Assembly: GCA_038501785.1 (NCBI GenBank)
Contig: JBAMJR010000187.1
Location: 626,501-690,500 of the forward strand
Source of the DNA: Myoxocephalus aenaeus
Lineage: Eukaryota; Chordata; Actinopteri; Perciformes; Cottidae
Length of the DNA stretch: 64,000 nt
Direction: 5' to 3'
Translations under genes and position numbers: made by a program
Part shown: positions 46,301-60,500 of the stretch, one piece after another
How the letters are laid out: every line of letters starts with the position of its first letter
How positions within the stretch are numbered: position 1 is the stretch's first letter
The notes under the pieces: model-generated
What the model was told of the DNA's origin: nothing
Databases searched by the model: none
What the model saw: only the letters and a program-made list of their open reading frames with translations

Positions 46301-49300
46301 CGTCCTTGCAACATTATGATGTATTCACTTTATAGTTCTAATGCTTTTCCTGTGTTATAAAATGGTCAAGATAATTGATGCATTAAAGTACTCCACTCTC
46401 AGGGTTGTCCAGATGAAGTCAATTATTTGTAGGAGGAAATGAATGTCATGGCTAAAGTGCATTTAAAAACAACACTCCGGCAATTTATTTTTCAGTCAGT
46501 GCTTTTTCCAGTTCTCTGGTTTATTCCTGCTGTGCATTAAACCTTGTCTTATAGGTTCAGAAGACTCGTCGTGCAGCCAAGGCAACCAAGGAGAGCTCCA
46601 TATTACGGCAGCACAGACAGGTGTGGAGCAGAGAGTGCCCCAGGCAGCAGAAAGCTGAGTAAGAGCCCCCTATTACTCCCTGTCATTATCTGCTGCAGTT
46701 TTCTGGATCTGCTATTACACCATGCAGCCGTTCCACGTAAGCTCCATTGAGCCCAGACAGGACTCTGCATGAAAAAATAGGGTGTAAAGAGGGGGGGATA
46801 AAAGTAAGCCCAAAGAGAAAGATGTATCAGCGAGAAAACCAGAAGAGAGGAGTAACATTTAAGATGATTTTCTTGCAGCGATGATATTGAATTAACGGGT
46901 GAGAAACAGAGAAGTGGATGGTTTGAGCTATGTGTGGGCAAAGGAGTATACTGAATGGATGAAAAACTCTCCCGCTGCGTGCTGAGGCAGAAGTGTGGGG
47001 CCGGGGCCCCAGCAGTGTCATGCCTTGTGAAGGGAGAAGGGCAGCGCTAGCTCTGGGGTGCAGCTTGTTTGGCTGCGTAATGACTGTGCCTGAGCCACCC
47101 AAGGTTAATGATGTACACAAGCCTGAGCCTCAGTAATGAGCCCAATCATAAAGATGTGCCACGGCTTGCAACTCTCCACACATATATCTAGTTAAAATAC
47201 CATGGGATTCAAAAGCCACCTTGTCAAATGGTAAAACAGGCAGGTATATCTCTATGGTTACTCCGTTTATTCACAACCACGCCAACCCCTGGGCCAGTAA
47301 GTAAGAGGTAAACAATAACTGGAGCATCCTCCGGTGTCCTGTTAGTGGGATGCTGCCCACATCATGAGACAGTATGTCCCCAATTTGTTTTGGAGAGATT
47401 CTTCCCGTCGAGTCTGAGATCATATTTGTTTGTGATGTGTCCCCCATGCCACCCACATATCTCCAAAAACTAATCATTGCAGTGATAGAAAATAACTAAA
47501 TAAATGTATTTAAATACTGAATACTTTATTTTAGCTATTCAATTTAATCATACTTCCTATGTTTACTTCAATACATTTATTTCACAGTATGCCAGTCTCC
47601 ATGAAGATGGATAATTGTGGATTATGCTGCCTACCAGTGTACACATCAATAATTTATTTAGCAATATATGTGCCCAGAATATGAGTTTTCTTTTTGTCTT
47701 TTCTTCTCAGCAAATATTTGAAACAAGTGACATTATCTTGCTGTCTTTGCAGGTTATATGTCGTATTATGTAAATTGTTGGCTAAATGAACTAATGCCGT
47801 TGTATTTAACAAACACAGCCTTCTCTTTCTCTTATGGAACAGGGAGAAAGCTGAGAATGACATCCAGGATTTTCTAGAACAAATCAGGCCAAATGGTAGA
47901 ACAGATACTGCCATCTTCTCACTTCAAGATTATGGTAAACGACACTAATCTTGTTGATTGTATTAGCAAGCGTATCTTCATCAGTCTCTGCTGTTCATAG
48001 GTGCTATACTAAAGTGTGTGTTCGGGTTTAGGGCGGCTTCTAGAGAGAGAGCAGAAGGCATTCAGGATAGCCACGGTGCAACCTGTTCATCAGCTCAAGG
48101 AGGATCTGCGCTTCAGACTGGGTGAAGTTCAACATCAGCAGCTCACTGCCCATCGATCAAATTTGGAACAAGTAATACAACAGGTATCTGTGTGATATGA
48201 AATAATGACATATCTGGATGTCCACAGTGACTTTGACACAAGAGCTTTAGTGTAGAAAGCTACCAGAAATGCATTTCAGAAAAATAGTGTCTTTTGCTGC
48301 ACCTGGTTTGAAAAATTAAGTGGTTTAACCTTTGAGAAGACTTTGTCCGTGGCTAGTAATGAACCATTTGGGAGTTTTCTATACCGTCAGTATACTCCCA
48401 GGGATCAGCGATGAATCGTAGCTATGTTCACTCTCTGCGGGTACCGAACAGTCTGTCCAGTACATTTAACAGAAGTTTAAACTCTCCTGCTTGTCCACAC
48501 AATGATCTCAGTTTGCACTCAGAGACGTGTTCACTGTCCACAGATCTCTTGTTTGTTCGTTATCCACAGTCCCTAAGTCACCCAGTCTGCTTTTGGCTCT
48601 CAGAAGCTTTTTGCAAGCTCTAGAATTGAATGGTGAGATTAAGGAGTAAGCAGGGGTCTATTAAGACAGACCAAACTTGAAATGAACCGTCTGCCAGCCG
48701 TTTTGTCACCTCTGTGCGGATCACATGCTTGTTTCTTTCCCATGACCCCATCTACTCTTGCTGGCCCATAGACACCTGATTGCAGGGGCACAATAGGACA
48801 CCCGTCCACACACACGCACCCACGCACACATACACACAGCCATGATGCCTCTGCTTTTTGTCTCTCTTTTTATTTCCTGTCTTTTCACATACATTTTTCC
48901 TATTTCTTATTTCACCGGGTTACTTAACTGTCTGACTCGCAACAAATCAAAGAGAGATTCGTATTCAGGTGCAACATAATTACACTCCCATCCCTGAGTG
49001 TTTTAAATGAAAACCAGAGTCTGAAGAAAATGGGCACTATGTTAAGCGCTACTTTATAAAAGGGAATTCAAAAGGTACATTAAGAGTAAAAATGTACCCT
49101 GTGTCATAGGTTGTTAAATATTTTGAATGGTTTTGACATCATATATAATCATGTTTCACCCCCACCCCCACAACATTTAAGGAAATGAGTACGGTAAATT
49201 AAAGCTGAAACTGTGAGAGTTGCAGTTTATTTCTACGAATCATGAATTTTATGCAGGTTATCAACGAGATAGACAAAGCTAAGATCACTTGTCCATCCAT

Positions 49301-51517
49301 CCATCATTTGCTATCTTTCGCCATACTTGGTAGTCAATTACTTTTACCTTTATTTTACTGATATACTTTATATTCTTGTAATCAACAGAAGGCATCCCCA
49401 TCTTTATCATCCCATCCAGGCCCATAGCACCTGCGTGCATATTAAGTTAGAGCTGGGCAATGTGATTGGAAAAAAATAAGCTTTGCACTGCACTATACAG
49501 CAAAGAAGGAATATGGAGCACATCTATGAATTTTATGTTTCCTTTCATTGACAAATTGTTACTACACTTGAATAAACAGAAATAGCTACTTCCATTTGTA
49601 TTGTTATGTCTATGTTTCCATTATGAAACAGAGAAACAGACTTAATCATTTGATAAGCAGCATCTCAATTTTTAAGTAGCGGTTTTCCGCTAGCATCTTG
49701 GAAAATAAGCAGTTACTGATTACTTGCTATTACTAAATAATTCTCATGATGAAATGTTTCTGAATCTAGGCATCTGCAAGAACAGGCTGGACCTCAGTTC
49801 CACCAGTACTGTTGATTTGAGCAGACATAGCATAAGAGGGAAAGGATTACAGTCGATAGCTGTGATTTCTTGAGTCTTGAGTCCCAGTCTGCAGAAGAAG
49901 AGTTTTCCCAAAGCATTAAAAGCACCTGATATAAAAGGATTTCCTGGTCAGGGCAAGACGTGCAACAATGTATTCCATGTAGTAAAGTGACAGTTTATCA
50001 AACTGTGCTCCAGCTCTGTTTATTTGTTTCTAAGCTTGTATTTAGGACACCTTTTTAATGTTGATTTTATCTTTTAATCAACAGATAAACTTTGTGAAGG
50101 ACCAGCAAGATGACATAACTGCAAAACTTCAAGCAGAGTACCTGGCCCTGGAGGGGGAGATCATTGGCCTTGGCTTAGAGGTAAGTTTCTTCACTGCTGT
50201 TCTAGATCTCCTCCTTCGGACCAATTTCCATTCTGTAGTGTCGCTCTCACTTGAGCTTAAGAAGAATTTGCTACAGTCTGTCACAAATTTAAAAGTCTAA
50301 ACATTTCATTAAATATCTCAAAGTTGGTCATATTGTCCTCCGCAGAAATATTTTACTAGTCCTTCAGATAATCTGGTGGACATAGAAAACATTCCAGAGG
50401 AGGTTTTGAATTCAGACTGCCCTTACCCAGAGCTGAAGGACTCCCTGATCCAGGCCTTCCACTCCCTGTCAGAAAGGTACCAGAGCAGGCTGCAGAATCT
50501 CCAAGATCAACTGCAAACAACTGACAGGTAGGCCTGAGGACGACTGCAGTTCCGCTTTGCTTCTTTTAATAATTCTAAGAGCTTACACATTGATTGAACA
50601 AGAACATTTTCGTGGTTTTTGCTGCTATGATTTTCAGCCATCCAGTTTTGTACATGTGTAGGCAGAGCTATAGTGTAGCTGGGCAGATCAAGATGAAAGA
50701 ATAAAACTCAGCAGGACATCAACCACACATAGAGGCACAGTCGCTTTACTCCCCGGATACAAGCTGATGGACATGACAAGTCTTTCTCATCAGGAGGTTG
50801 ATTATATCAATGTGTCTTGATTTTTATTTCCATATGGTCGCTCTATAGCCCTGTTAGTTTCTTTGAGTAGTATGCCGTTTATCAATATGTATCCTTTGGA
50901 AATTAAGTGAAGTGAAGTGATGTGTTCCAATACCCATATTACCAATAAAATGTTGTATGTCCCAATACAAAATATGTCAAATGTAGTATACCAAAAACAC
51001 CAGGATGTCCTACTGCATTTAGTCGCATTTTTTTGCAGTAAGCAAGCCCACAATCCTCTGCGCAGTGGAAGATACGTCACATCGACTGAGAGCACAGACA
51101 GTTGACAGCTGATGACAACTCACTGACAGATATCACATACAATATACTCGGATATGCGAGCAAGTGGGTCAAAGTTAAAGGCACAGTATTTAATCAAAGT
51201 AGTATGTCCCAATTGTATGCATACTGCATGGCAAATCAGTATGTGCTAAAAGTAAAAAGTATGCAACTTGAAACAAAGCCTATATGTCAATGTATTATTT
51301 CATTTTTCTATATCTACTGTACATATGTTGTCTGGGTTGGAATCGCTTTCAGGTTCTGTGGCTGGTGTGCAGATGACCACCAACGCTTCCAGTTGACTTT
51401 GTCACAGTACACTCATGACATCCCCAACCACAGGGCCCTCTACATGGACATGGTGCAAAGACTCTTCCCGGAGAAAACTAGACAAGAGCTGGTTAGTACT
51501 TAGGCAAAACCACCGTA

Positions 51518-51585
<68 letters not shown>

Positions 51586-54500
51586 TTTTTTAATTAAATA
51601 AAAATGTATTAACAATTTTGATAATCCATTATTATTTAAGGTATATTTCAAGCAAAAGCTCGTTTAAGGGCCTCCTATGTATTGGAGCGATTATTTGATC
51701 ATAAAAAAAATGTATTGTTAATCTGGGGAAGTGTCGATGAGGGAAATGCTCTTTTTTTCCAGGAGAGTCCTGTTCACACTAACTTACTTACATTAACACC
51801 TTGAAGCTGCTGAAATACAAAAATCGAAGATCTGCTGACCGCTGAGCATTTGGAGGTTATGTGTATTTATTGTTTTTTTTTTCTTCTTCCCCATAACATC
51901 ACTGCACATAAAAACACACATACACAGTATATATGCCCCGTTCGATGGATGGGAACACACATGCACACACTGTATATTGATGCACCTCCACTCACACCCA
52001 TCTAAAAATGTAACTCCCTCCCAGTCTGAAGCATCCCTCCCTGCAGTGTGAGTCCAAGACTCCCTGATCAATGTCGCTCAGTAGCCGGAGCTGAGCAGAG
52101 GGACACAGATAAGCCTGGACAATGAGCCACTCAAAACGCAGCAGGATGTGCCATGTCACCCACTGTGGACAACTAGTTAATGCCGCCACCTTGCATCGTC
52201 ATGACAACCGCCAGCCGCGCTCTCCTCCCTCCCTCGTCCACACATCATATTAGTTCCAGCTGGGTGCTGCATTTAGAGCTGACATCATTCAGCCAAACTG
52301 ACTTTTCTTTGTTGCATGTTCTGTATCTTAAGTGAACAACGATGACATTGGTATCCAGTATGCTCAAAGGATGGTCCTCTAGTTAAAGTGTGTTCTGACT
52401 GCACTTTTATTTCTCTTTTTATAAAATGAAAAAAGAATAATGTCTGCAGTAGTAGTAGTCTGCTTTGGGCACATATATCCTCCGTATTCGTTGTGGGAAA
52501 ACTCATTCCCATTGCTCTTGCAGACATATGGGTCGATTGGCAATTCTACAGTTAGCACGGTAATTGCAAAAATGTTTCGATGAAGTCAATGTCTTAGCTG
52601 TGAGCCGTTCTTATGCTGCTTTTTCACCTCAGAGCGTTGAAGCATTCTCCGGCTTGAGCCTTAATATTTTCCTCACATGCCATTTAGTTCCGTCTGTGTT
52701 CAATCCTTTCAGAATGATAACATTATTTACTGTTGCTTCTGTCAGTCTTCATTAAATTTGAATGCAAGATATAGCAGCTCTGTTTTTAGCGAGATAGCCG
52801 GTGTGACATAAAACCACAGTTAAAGCCTTCGTCCTGTGTAAACATTTAAGAGCCTCGGTGATAAATCGGCTCCCATAATCTTTTACATTTTTGTTGTGGG
52901 GTTGAGGGGTGGGATTGAGAAGAATAGTTTGATAGAGAACCTTTTTTGTGTATCCAAAGGAATATAGAATAGAAGCATAGGGTTTAGAGAATTAGTGACA
53001 TTTACTTCCTTTTCTCTCTTGATCCCAAGAAGTCCAACAAAATACTTTCTTATTGCAGTTTTCTTATATGAAACTTGCAGCTGCAATCCCAGTGTATATC
53101 ACTGTATCAGTAAAACACTTATTTATACTGTATGTAGAAGCATGTGGACATTGTCTGTGTTCTTTGTGCTGCCCTAAAGTTTAACTAGTGTCTCAGTTTT
53201 ACTCCACCTATATAAGTGGACATCTCCCTCTGCTGGATGGGGTTCTTTTTTTGTCTATTATGATTTACTCCTTGATGTTCTCTAATATCAAGTAGGCCTT
53301 TTAATAATAAAAGTGGAAATAACTCATAGCTCTTACCTTTTCTGACTGTCTCTGGGCAGCCAGTGTTATTTTCTTCTTTGTGTGGCTCAGTCCTCGAGGA
53401 GACCGCACTCTGCAGAGGGAATGTGGATGCAGCAGTTAAACTAGATGTCGTTCCACTTTAAGTGTGCACTGCAGACACAGTGCGGCGGATGGTTCCACAT
53501 ACATCTAATGTGTGGCTAAGGTGCATGCATGCGTATGTGCCAACACGGATTGCAGGCATGAACACATACTGTGTTCTTGCCCACTCGCAACAACACAAGG
53601 AAGGGTAGTGAAGGAGAGGACACAAGAAAGTGAAGAACAAAGGGTGGATCTTCCTCAAGTTCTAAAGTTGTGCATTAATAAACAGGATTTGCTTGACTGC
53701 CTCTGGCACTTCTGTTCCGTTGGCAGTTCTGTCAGCTCACTCATTTTCCATAAAACCAGTCAGCCGTCTAATGCCTTCCCACCGTCAGTTAGCCGCTATT
53801 AGCCCGTAGATGAATATCATTCCCTCTGTTCCAATGAAGCAGCCAAGTGATGCAGCCACTGTGAGTGCTGACACAATGATGAATAGCTACAGGCAGCCCT
53901 CACACAGAAAGGAACTGTTTTCCTTCAGGACATTTCACAGCCAGGAGAGAGGGGCCATTTTATACACCAGCAGAGCCTGATCTGACAGAGTTTTCCCCTA
54001 GGTCCTGCTGCCATTATTGTAGACGGTATATCACGGAGTGGTGTGTGTTGATTTCTGTTTGTGTGTCATCAATTGTGACCATCACTATAAATAATACAGC
54101 AGTGTTGCCCTTTGGGTGGCAGTCCTTCTTGTGCACCTTGCTCTTCATATCCTTTTTAGTTTTAGTTTTAGGTGATGTTGGTGATGTTTTTTGTTCAATG
54201 CCTATAAGAAAAAAATAATACACTTGAGCCCATCCCATGTGCAAACACTGCCTTCTCCGTGTCATGTTGGTCTTTCAGGTGGAGCATGAACGCGTGTGGG
54301 ACTGGCTGCGCTTCACCCAGGCACAGCTGAGAGTGGTGACCCAGCAATGTCAGCGAGACCAGGAAGAGCTGCTGGCCAGAGCCCTGTTCACCCTGCAGGA
54401 GGCGAGGCATGCCCACCAGGAGGAGCTGGAGTGCCACAAAGGCCACCAGCACCAGCAGGACATCTGCTCTCATCTCAGAGAGAAGGTTAGCGTCTTGTAT

Positions 54501-57500
54501 ACCTTCACACCAGGGGCTGTCAAAGTTTAGGAACATTTCTAACTTCACGAGACAGATCTTTTTATGTCAGCACTTACAACACTTCGGAGCTTCCATCCCA
54601 CATGTAATATGTGCAGGAAGTGGATGTGTAACTTTGATAGTCTTCTCTGCAGTTAATCCAAGATGAGCTCTCTGTGATCTACTTCTTATTTTTAAGGCAC
54701 ACTCACTCTCATTGACTGATGGAGTGGACCCGTATATATTAAACATCCTTTCCCATGTGTGGATGTGATAGTTGTCAGGGAGCAGACAGGCAATAGTGTC
54801 TGACTGCCTTCTTGTGTACAGTATATCTGCTGACGAGGCTGCATATTACTCCAGGCTGCTTGACAGCATCTCTCGTTTTAGCTGCCACTTGGGATAAGCT
54901 GTGAATGCAAACAAGCTAATAAGGATGGTCTTGCAAACATTATGTTGCTGTCTCTGAGGGGTGCTAGTTCACGTTCACACAACAAACAAGTTACTCATGT
55001 GAACAAATCTGCGTGTTGTTGATGCAGTGCCGTGCAAATAGAATTTGCTTTGCCTGCCAGTTAAAAGAATAAATTGATGCTGATGTCCTATGGCTGATTA
55101 GATAAGAAGAGTCTGATGTCCTGAGCGAGGGTTGGTGTGGGCCGTCTCCACTAAGCCTAGTTTTGACAAATAACAGGATATATCACCAAACAGGGAGCAG
55201 AATGCAGGAACGAGGTCCTAGCTTTGCTTCCTTCCTTGCTTTGCTTCCTTCACATGTTTGCTTCCTTCCAACCTGTGGAGTTTGCTTGTGCTCCTTTGCA
55301 TTCATTACTAAGCTCTCTTTTTTTCAGTGTTTTTTTAACCTCAAATGTCCCCAGATGTCTCTTGTGGACAACTGATGTGTAACACTGATCTGTGGAAATG
55401 CCAGCCAAAGTTATAGTTTAAAAACAATATACATATTTGCATCATGGACATTCATGGGAGGTAAAACCAGGTATGTTATGAACTAACAATCCAACAAGCC
55501 TATACTGTAGGGGTTATTCCGATGTCCCTGTGTTGGAACAATAGGAACACAGCATAACAACTATCTCTTCAGTTCATAAGCTGCGTGTAAATGTGCAAAC
55601 ACTTAAGATAAAGCCAACAACACTCTGATTTATTGCAGCACACCTGATACCTTTGAAAATGTATCTCGCTAAACCTAAAACAAAGGTTGGAAAAGATGCT
55701 CAAGTCTGTGCAATCTCTGGCATTACTCTACTTACTTTAGGGGCTTTTTACTCTTAAAAGCCAATATTAATGTTTTATTTCCCTGTTACCATAAGTATCC
55801 ATAAAGTATTTTCCACGGCGAAAATCTACTTAAATTATTTTCCGCGGCATTGACTTCTGGAATTCATGTACTCTTACAGTTTCTAACAAGCAACAGCTTG
55901 CAGATTCTTTCACTTTGACTAGCATAATGCATTATGTTGAACAGGTAGTAAGTGAAGCAAAGCAAATTCAAGGACACTTCACATTCAGTTCTGTCAGAAT
56001 GAGCTACCTGAAATACAGCTGCAACGACTGCGGCATAATACAATTGTGTTTTTAAAAGGATGTAATATTCAAAACAGTAACATGCAAACTCCTTTTTTTC
56101 TGTATTTCTGAAAACAACGGGGGCCTTTGACTTTCAGTTTGGGTAAATCTGAAGCAGAACATAAACTACACGCCTCTGACTACTGTCAACACATTTCTGA
56201 GTTTTGTTTTCATAGCTCTGTGAAGCAATAAGAAAAATAAAATCACCCAGGCATTTTCATTCCCATGATTTTTTCACCTCCATGTTTTTTGTTTATGCAT
56301 TGCATGTGCACATATTTGAGTTTGTGTGGAGGCTCAGATGGACGCCTGTTTGCATCCAATCTCTTTTTTCTGTTGCCTTTATCATCCCGGCACAGCGGCA
56401 CAGCGGCTCCTGTGGGATCTGCTTATTTTACACTTTGTTTTCTGCAGCTGCTCCCTCTGACCTAAGCAACTCTAACGACTCTCCTGTGAGTCATTTCCCC
56501 CTTTTTAAGATCAACTCCCTTGCTACAATAAAAATATTACCCTTATTTTATTGTGTGTGCTGTATAATGTGGTATGACTGGAGCAATGCAGCGGGCAGGC
56601 CCTTTCTAAATGTATCAACATTTATATTTCATGTCATGCTCCATCATTTAAAAGCAATTAATCCTTAACTAAACTAAACAAATAGAACGTTTATTTGATT
56701 GAAAAATTTATCCATATATCTGTGTTAAGGATAATACACAGCCAAATAGGATTACACATTGGTCACCTGAGTCACTTGCAGCACAATAACACCACATGTT
56801 ACAGCTTGTGAACACTAGTTAGCATATAAGCAGAGCTGGAAGAGTTTAAAGTAATGGTGGATGGGCTTGTACTTGTATTGCGCCTTTCTAGTCATCCGAT
56901 TTAACACGACACGTCATTCACCCACTTACACCCATTCACACCCATGTATACACTGATGGCAGTGGGCTGCCATGCAAGCTCTCACCTGCCAATCAGGACA
57001 AACTAACCATGCCCACCCAGTCAAACACCATAGGCACAGCCTTCAGAAGCAATTTGGGCTAAAGTCTCTTGCCCAAGGACACATCGACATGGACTGGAGG
57101 ATCTTCTGAGCCAAAGCTTAAAAAAACATTTGAAATAGATAGCTATTAGTAAGTAATGAGTACAAGTGGCATGGCTAAAAGTGTTTGACGGACAATTGAT
57201 TTAGTTAAATAAAACTTAAAAGTAACGGATATTCATTTGAAATCGGCAGATAACATTATTAGATGAAAATGGAAAACAGTCAAAATAGTCAGCTGAAAGT
57301 AATGGACAAACGGTAAAAAATAGATTCATGTAAAGTGTTGTTGTGCTGCAACCGCAATGCTGGTATTGTTTTCACCTTGTGAGAGTGTGTGTGAGAGTGT
57401 GTGTGTGTGTGTGTATCATCATGGCAAAATGTGGTCCTGGAGACACCTACTGTGTCAGGAATACCACAGGTGTTATTTCTGTCTCTCTGAGGACAGACTT

Positions 57501-60500
57501 TGTCACTGCGATAGCGTTGCCACAGTGCAAGACATTGACTTCACGAAACTTTACAAGTGTGAAGTAGAAACTAAAATGAAGGCAGAGTTCAAAGAACCTT
57601 ATTATAAGGCAATGCTTGGTCTGCTCCCAAACTACCTGTGTGTTTGCATCAACCAGAGAAGTGTTGGACAATATTCTTTGCGATCTCTGGACTTTTTTAT
57701 GCTCACTGTCCCAAATGCCAGAACGGAAATGGGAAAAAGGGCTTTTGTGTACTCTGCCCCCTCATCATGGAATATGTTGCAGAATGTTTTAAAGCTCAGG
57801 GAACTAATACCACTGACTGCTTTTCAATCTAGAATGAAAGAAATAGAGGCAGGTTCCCAAAAATTTAAATGTTTCTTAAATTAACTCTACGCCACTCTCT
57901 CTTAGTTTTTAGTTTCTTTTAACTTGTCTTGTTCTGTGTTTTCTGTCTGTAACTATGTGTTTTTTATGCTGCTGCCTGTCTTGGCCAGGTCTCCCTCGAA
58001 AAAGAGATTTTTAATCTCAATGGGACTTCCTGGTTAAATAAAGGTTTAAATAAATAAAAAAATTAAAGAAGGGTATGGTCTAAGCAAGTGCACAGGGTTA
58101 GGGAGTGGGGAAGGGACTGTTGTCTTACTAGATTTTTTTAAACAGAAAGTAGTTAAAGGACTGCTGTGGTATTACTTGTTAAGGTAGTAAATTGCTTACT
58201 TGTTATATTTTCTAGCTGTGATTATGCAAATAAACACTCTTGTCATCTCATCTGCTCTGTGCCTCCATGGGTTCAGGTGAAAGTATATATTGGACTATTT
58301 CTGGTCAGTGCCGGTCTGGTTCGTCTGACCTCGTCTTTGGGAGCATGGCAGGTGCTGCCAGCTCTCTACTGAGCAACATGCAGTGGGAGGAAATCCAGGG
58401 TAATTGATTTCTGAGTGAGCTTGTACCCTTCGGTTTTGGAAAGGGCAATACTGTCACCCAGACAACAGCTTCTTCCTGAGAACCATAGATTGGCCATGCA
58501 AAGATGGCCGGCTGGATTCATGAGTCTGGACACAGACGACACTACTACTCAAAAAGGCAGTGGTTCAGCAGCTGCAGGTGTGATATACCTGATGAAGGTG
58601 TGTGTTGTGAAAAGTACAATGAAATGGATGATGAAGATAAGTAGTAACACTGCATGCATTAAATACATATATTTATCACTGAAAGAAAGATTCTTCCTCT
58701 CCAATCCTCAGCTGTTCTGCAGTGTTCTGGCTGCTGTAATTAGCTGTCATTGTTCTTGCTGTTACTTTTCATACAAGCCCTTTTCTGTCTTTGCTTTCAT
58801 TTAGCCTCCTACACACATCTTACCAACCGGCCTCTTTGATGAACAATTGTGTTTTTCACATTAGTAAATAGAGCTTGAGGAATGACAGATTGTTGCATCA
58901 CGCTCAGGTGGGAAAAGGATGAGCAGCCCAGCATGACAAGCAACACAATAATTGAAAGGAAAAAAAGCTTTTCTATTTTTTTTCATTTCCTGTTCTCCAA
59001 AGTACTTTACAATATAAACAACACTGTTACAGATTATTGTATACTGCCGTTCAAAAGTTGGAAATCACTTGTTATATCAATGTTTTTCTTTTTTCCTTCA
59101 ACAATTGCTATTTGAACATGGATAATAAACGGTATGATTTAGATACCAAGTATTGTATTTATATTTGAGATAGTTTGGGCCCCAAAAGAAGAATCATTAA
59201 ATGCATCCGTTTAGTTGATGTCCTACATACAGTGTTGCATGCCAGGGGATAATACTGTTTTCCCCCCAAATACCCTTTGATGCAATTGGGCTCTAAATGC
59301 AAGTTTTTCTTTGGGCCTTCTGCATTTTACTCAGTGGTTAGACACACCTAGTTAGTTTCATCTTGTTGTAGGCATTGTTGTGTGCTAAATCACAATACCA
59401 ATGACTTTTTTTCTATTCTTATTCAACTGTTACTCAGAGGTATCTTTGTCCCTTACTGCCATTTAACATTGGACATTGTTTTGTTCCCCATGTAAAAAAA
59501 CATACATTTTCATACAATATAACATCTATTTGTAAAGAGGCCTTTCTACAACCTAAAAGCATGAAAGACCATTAAAAAATACAGAGTAAAGTCATTTCAC
59601 ATCTGACTGACGAATCAAGCTTTTGTAGCAGGAGATTCCAAACGTGTGCAACTGGACGATCTGTGTGCCCTTCCTGCAGTAATCAATCCGTTATCTGGGC
59701 GCTGTGTGTTAGCAGATGCCCGGCTGTCACTGAGTGTTAGTGACTAACAAGTACCTTCATTCTCTGGTGTTGGAAGGGAAAGGTAGAGTCTCAGTGGTTG
59801 AGACAAAGCGTGGGCCACATAGAGTTTCAGCTGACAACTTTGAGAAGTTAATTGCTCGAATGTGTATAATTTTCCTTTGCAAAATCATGTACCTGTGACA
59901 GACCTCAGGAACATTCTTATTGTGCCCGCTGTGGTAATACAAAGATAATTGCATTGTCTCATTTTTCTCATCTTTTCGTGGACATTAGTTCTTGTCCCTT
60001 TTTTAAAGATTCGGTATATCTCATGTGTCACACGGTAGAGTGGTACCACACATGAAGGAGTGGTGCTGTTCATATAGATAAAGAACACACGTTGTCTCCA
60101 GTTTGCTGCTATGATTTAAAGCAAAGATATTTGGTGCTAAATTAGCACGAGTTGATACCCAATCTGTTTAATTTATCTGTTATCTATTTAATGTTTGTCA
60201 TTAAATGACCTGCAATGGTGAGTTTCAATACAGGCTGCTGCAACACCCCCTAACAGAAGACATCACGATAACTGTACAGTTATATTAAGAAAGGCTTTGA
60301 GCAGGCTGCCGTGTGCAGATAAAAAGGCTATCATTCTTTTGTGATTCTGACATCTCTGGAGTCGTTTTTTGTGCTGCCATGAACAAGGATGGTGTCCCAT
60401 TTCCCTTTGAATTCACAGAAAATGAGATTCCGGTGAGAAATTACTGTAGACTGTACATAATGACCATTTTCTTTTCTTTGTGCTGCCTAAAATGCCTTTT

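Noticed and set aside
51102..51503. 133-codon open frame extending upstream of ccdc148 exon 9
   Set aside because: Only the part from 51353 matches CCDC148. The upstream part is intron and MITE-like sequence read through by chance.
56282..56668. 128-codon plus-strand open frame in ccdc148 intron 10
   Set aside because: It is Phe/Leu/Cys-rich from a T-rich stretch, with no conserved motif and no splice support as a ccdc148 exon.
57357..57884. 175-codon open frame as an independent gene
   Set aside because: The C-terminal half is the end of a LINE reverse-transcriptase protein and the N-terminal half is a GT repeat and non-coding sequence. It is a dead element fragment.
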